This document shows positions 6,057 to 7,868 of a stretch of DNA of 7,868 nt, in pieces. The notes under the pieces were generated by a model. It did not search any database and was not told where the DNA came from. It was given only the letters and a program-made list of their open reading frames with translations. Origin of the DNA: Oscillospiraceae bacterium (GTDB taxonomy: Bacteria; Bacillota; Clostridia; Oscillospirales; Acutalibacteraceae); the NCBI GenBank assembly GCA_003520555.1, contig DOUO01000086.1, forward strand, positions 1 through 7,868. The letters run 5' to 3'. Both the position numbers and the translations under genes were made by a program. The stretch's first letter is position 1. Each line of letters begins with the position of its first letter.

Positions 6057-6599
6057 AATCTTTCCGCTTTTTAAAAGCATTTCCGTTTTTAGCACGGCAA
6101 TTTGAGTTTTCGCGTCGGGTATTTGGTTGTTGAGCACCATTTCAACCGCCTTGTCAAGCGATATTTTTTCCGTGTTTAAAATTTCGCCTTCATCGGGACG
6201 GCTTTCGCCCTGAGATTTTATTTTGCAGGCGTAAAGGTGGATTATTTCGTTTGTATATCCGGGCGTCGGGTAAACCTGACCGAGCGAAATGTAGGAATAG
6301 CCCTGCGCGCCGGTTTCCTCAAGCAGCTCGCGCTTGCCGTTTTCAAGGGGAGTGCTGCCCTTTTCAAGCTTTCCGGCAGGCAGCTCAAGAACCTCCTCTT
6401 TGTATGGATACCTGTACTGCCGCACAAAGAAAAGGTTGTTGTCGTCATCAAGCGCGGCAACGCATACTCCGCCGGGATGTTCAACAATTTCACGCTTTTC
6501 AACGGTGCCGTCAATCAGCTCAACCGTGTCGTGCTTCATGTGCAGTACCCTGCCCTCAAAAATGCTTTTGCTGTCAAGAGTTTTTTCGGTTATTTTCAT
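6054..6599 (-). CDS. ADP-ribose pyrophosphatase-like Nudix hydrolase
   Basis: This 181-residue protein fits the NudF/ADP-ribose pyrophosphatase family, which splits ADP-ribose into AMP and ribose 5-phosphate. The family-typical RQYRYP is at 60-65 and LELPAGKLEKG at 71-81. The Nudix box runs from G76 to A98, with the metal-binding RELLEETG at 90-97. PTPGYTNE at 111-118 places a proline (P113) 15 residues after the box, the known marker of ADP-ribose specificity. One oddity is that the first glutamate of the Nudix pattern is replaced by S82. The metal-ligand glutamates E91, E94 and E95 are intact, so activity is still expected. The start ATG has a GAGATGA site at 6610-6604. It is the first gene of the unit leading into ribF and htpG. 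Its promoter must lie inside the 5' end of the divergent peptidase gene, where I see no good match. Related activities on FAD or other ADP-sugars are possible. Confidence 0.9.
   Translation of the reverse strand: MKITEKTLDSKSIFEGRVLHMKHDTVELIDGTVEKREIVEHPGGVCVAALDDDNNLFFVRQYRYPYKEEVLELPAGKLEKGSTPLENGKRELLEETGAQGYSYISLGQVYPTPGYTNEIIHLYACKIKSQGESRPDEGEILNTEKISLDKAVEMVLNNQIPDAKTQIAVLKTEMLLKSGKI
6568..6596 (+). promoter_or_regulatory. Weak candidate promoter for the M14 peptidase gene
   Basis: TTGCTG (6568-6573) and TATTTT (6591-6596) are spaced 17 bases apart and lie antisense within the start of the Nudix gene. The matches to consensus are only three and four of six, so this is the best available candidate rather than a confident site. 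Confidence 0.25.
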
Positions 6600-6612
6600 A
6601 TTATCATCTCTT

Positions 6613-6618
6613 AAGGTG
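6613..6618 (+). promoter_or_regulatory. Ribosome site that selects a TTG start for the M14 peptidase
   Basis: AAGGTG lies seven bases before the TTG at 6626-6628. No in-frame ATG or GTG occurs between this site and the first conserved residues of the peptidase, so it fixes TTG as the most likely initiation codon. Confidence 0.7.
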
Positions 6619-6625
6619 TGGTTTT

Positions 6626-7459
6626 TTGGACTTTAACATTTTGCCCGATTACCGGGCGCAGACCTCGTTTATTAACAGGCTTTCCGAAAACGCGGTCGTT
6701 TTTTCAGCAGGAAAATCGCTGTGCGCGAGAAATATTTACGCTTTGAGGCTTGGAAAAGGATATCCGTTCGCGCTGATTGCCGCGGGATTTCACGGCACGG
6801 AATATTTAACGGTGCTTGCGGCATACAGGTTTGCCCTTGAGCATGCCGCCGGCAATAATCCCCGAAGCGTAATAATTGTGCCGTGCGCTAATCCGGACGG
6901 AACGGAAATTGCGATAAACGGTTTTTCATCGGCGTGCCGTTACAGTAAAACGGCGGCAAAAATCTGCCGCGACAAAAATTTATGGAAGGCAAACGCGCGC
7001 GGCGTTGACATCAACCGCAACTTCAGCGCGTGCTGGAGCGAGGTTAAGCGGCGCGAGCTGAAGCTTGGTATCAACAAACCCGCGTGCACACGTTTCGGCG
7101 GTTACAGACCGGAAAGCGAGCCGGAAACAAAGGCGATGACGAGGCTTTGCGTTCGGTTTAATTTCAGCCGCGTGATTGCGCTTCACAGTCAGGGACGTGA
7201 AATCTACAGTGATTTCAAGAACTGCGCGCCGCAGTCCGCCCATGCGCTTGCCGAAAAAATGGCGAATGCAAGCGGATACAGCCTTGCCCAACCCGAAGCG
7301 ATTGCCGACGGAGGCGGTTTTAAGGATTGGTTTTTACTGAAATACCGCCGTCCGGCGTTCACCGCGGAAATCGGTCTTGGTGAAAATCCCCTGCCGTTAA
7401 GCGATTTTGAAGCCGAATATCCGCGCGTCAGGGCTTTGCTGAACGCGTTTTTGGAGTAA
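6626..7459 (+). CDS. M14-family zinc carboxypeptidase, murein-peptide (gamma-D-Glu-Dap peptidase)-like
   Basis: This 277-residue protein, starting at TTG, is a zinc metallopeptidase of the carboxypeptidase A fold. Zinc ligands H56 and E59 are seen in GFHGTEYLT and H187 in ALHSQG. NARGVDINRNF (122-132) gives the substrate-binding N130 and R131. E248 in FTAEIGLG is the catalytic glutamate. The GGGFKDWF segment (229-236) and ENPLP (253-257) resemble the YqgT/ENP1 group, which cuts gamma-D-glutamyl-diaminopimelate bonds in peptidoglycan peptides. There is no signal peptide, LysM domain or membrane segment, so it probably works on imported wall peptides in the cytoplasm. A longer open frame extends left to 6251, but that part is antisense to the Nudix gene and encodes no peptidase sequence. 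The start is only 26 bases from the divergent Nudix start, and the gene ends before a terminator. Family is certain; substrate is inferred. Confidence 0.88.
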   Translation: MDFNILPDYRAQTSFINRLSENAVVFSAGKSLCARNIYALRLGKGYPFALIAAGFHGTEYLTVLAAYRFALEHAAGNNPRSVIIVPCANPDGTEIAINGFSSACRYSKTAAKICRDKNLWKANARGVDINRNFSACWSEVKRRELKLGINKPACTRFGGYRPESEPETKAMTRLCVRFNFSRVIALHSQGREIYSDFKNCAPQSAHALAEKMANASGYSLAQPEAIADGGGFKDWFLLKYRRPAFTAEIGLGENPLPLSDFEAEYPRVRALLNAFLE

Positions 7460-7484
7460 TTAATTATATGTCATACACAACTGC

Positions 7485-7515
7485 AGGGAGACCGCGCGGG
7501 TCTCCCTTGTTTTTG
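7485..7515 (+). terminator. Intrinsic terminator after the M14 peptidase gene
   Basis: A nine-bp stem pairs 7485-7493 (AGGGAGACC) with 7499-7507 (GGTCTCCCT) around a GCGCG loop. It is followed by a T-rich tail (TTGTTTTTG) that runs up to the stop codon of the convergent gene. The minus-strand tail is much less T-rich, so termination should mainly serve the peptidase gene. Confidence 0.85.
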
Positions 7516-7516
7516 T

Positions 7517-7868
7517 TTATTCGCTGTCGGTGTCGTCAAAAAAACTGATTTGACTTACGATATTGTCAACCGCTTCGTCGGAAATAACGTTTGGCTCGTC
7601 AAGATACTTTGAGCGGCGTTCAATGCTTTCAAGCGCCATTTCAAGCTGCTCCTGAGGAGTTTGCGGCTTACGCGGAGCGTTGTAAATCTCCTTATCCTCG
7701 GGATTTTGAATATTTACATAGCCTTCTTCGCCGGGTGTTTCCTCGGGCTGCTCGTCATCGGCGTTTTCCACAATCGGAGGTTCCTCGTCCGGTTTCTCGT
7801 CGGCGGGTTCGGCAGGTTCTTCGACCGCGTTTTCCGCTTCATCCTCAGTTTCTTCCGCGGCTTCTTCC
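7517..7868 (-). CDS. C-terminal part of an acidic, probably disordered protein of unknown function
   Basis: The minus-strand frame is open from the window edge to a TAA at 7517-7519 and gives 116 residues, with the N-terminus off the right side. The GTG at 7769-7771 reads as an internal valine, because the same frame and the same glutamate-rich composition continue unbroken to the edge. The first 32 visible residues contain 16 acidic residues and one lysine, interspersed with Ala and Pro, which is typical of a disordered linker or tail. After about residue 55 the composition changes: a basic/Pro patch (APRKPQTP), a likely amphipathic helix (EQLEMALESIERRSKYLDE) and a final DEAVDNIVSQISFF segment ending in acidic residues. 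I recognise no family. The conserved part of the protein probably lies outside the window. Confidence 0.7.
   Translation of the reverse strand, partial: EEAAEETEDEAENAVEEPAEPADEKPDEEPPIVENADDEQPEETPGEEGYVNIQNPEDKEIYNAPRKPQTPQEQLEMALESIERRSKYLDEPNVISDEAVDNIVSQISFFDDTDSE

Noticed and set aside
6251..6625. N-terminal extension of the M14 peptidase
   Set aside because: The region is antisense to the intact ADP-ribose pyrophosphatase gene, encodes cysteine- and arginine-rich nonsense, and lies upstream of the ribosome site at 6613.
6643..6657. GCCCG-ATTAC-CGGGC hairpin near the start of the M14 gene
   Set aside because: It has only a five-bp stem inside coding sequence, with no T-run, and is too weak to call a regulatory element.
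7517..7771. Short 84-residue gene starting at GTG 7771
   Set aside because: The same frame continues open to the window edge with the same acidic composition, and no ribosome site is convincing, so the valine is internal to a longer protein.

Overview
The window looks like ordinary chromosomal DNA from a Firmicute, most likely a member of the Clostridia. The evidence is strong purine-rich Shine-Dalgarno sites, sigma-A-type promoters (TTGACA/TATAAT), compact gene packing, and protein sequences that read as clostridial versions of HtpG, RibF, hydroxyacid dehydrogenase and a YqgT/ENP1-like M14 peptidase. I saw no rRNA, tRNA, CRISPR array, insertion sequence, phage gene or other sign of mobility. 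No gene-free stretch exceeds about 140 bases. I did not find a convincing new biological system; what follows is mostly housekeeping and accessory metabolism with a few unusual regulatory arrangements.

Layout, left to right. Two plus-strand genes open the window: a VanX-type D-Ala-D-Ala dipeptidase (55-711) and a Nudix hydrolase of unknown substrate (752-1216), probably co-transcribed. A strong two-way hairpin terminator (1220-1254) separates them from a convergent HAD-family phosphatase on the minus strand (1264-1989). That gene is divergent from a plus-strand D-2-hydroxyacid dehydrogenase (2082-3029), and the 92 bases between them hold a near-perfect sigma-A promoter whose -10 region is palindromic and may fire both ways. 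After a long terminator hairpin (3060-3126) comes a three-gene minus-strand unit, transcribed ADP-ribose pyrophosphatase-like Nudix (6054-6599), then RibF (5118-6041), then HtpG (3171-5054). HtpG also appears to have its own promoter (5087-5114). Only 26 bases beyond the start of that unit, an M14 zinc carboxypeptidase begins on the plus strand (6626-7459) from a TTG codon. A terminator (7485-7515) then precedes the C-terminal part of a very acidic minus-strand protein that runs off the right edge (7517-7868).

How the genes may work together: the dipeptidase and the M14 peptidase both lack export signals and both belong to families that cut peptidoglycan peptides, so they could both serve intracellular salvage of wall peptides, although they are not in one operon. 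The Nudix-RibF pair has a ribosome site that overlaps the upstream stop codon, which suggests coupled translation in nucleotide/flavin metabolism. HtpG is a general chaperone and its place in this unit may be incidental.
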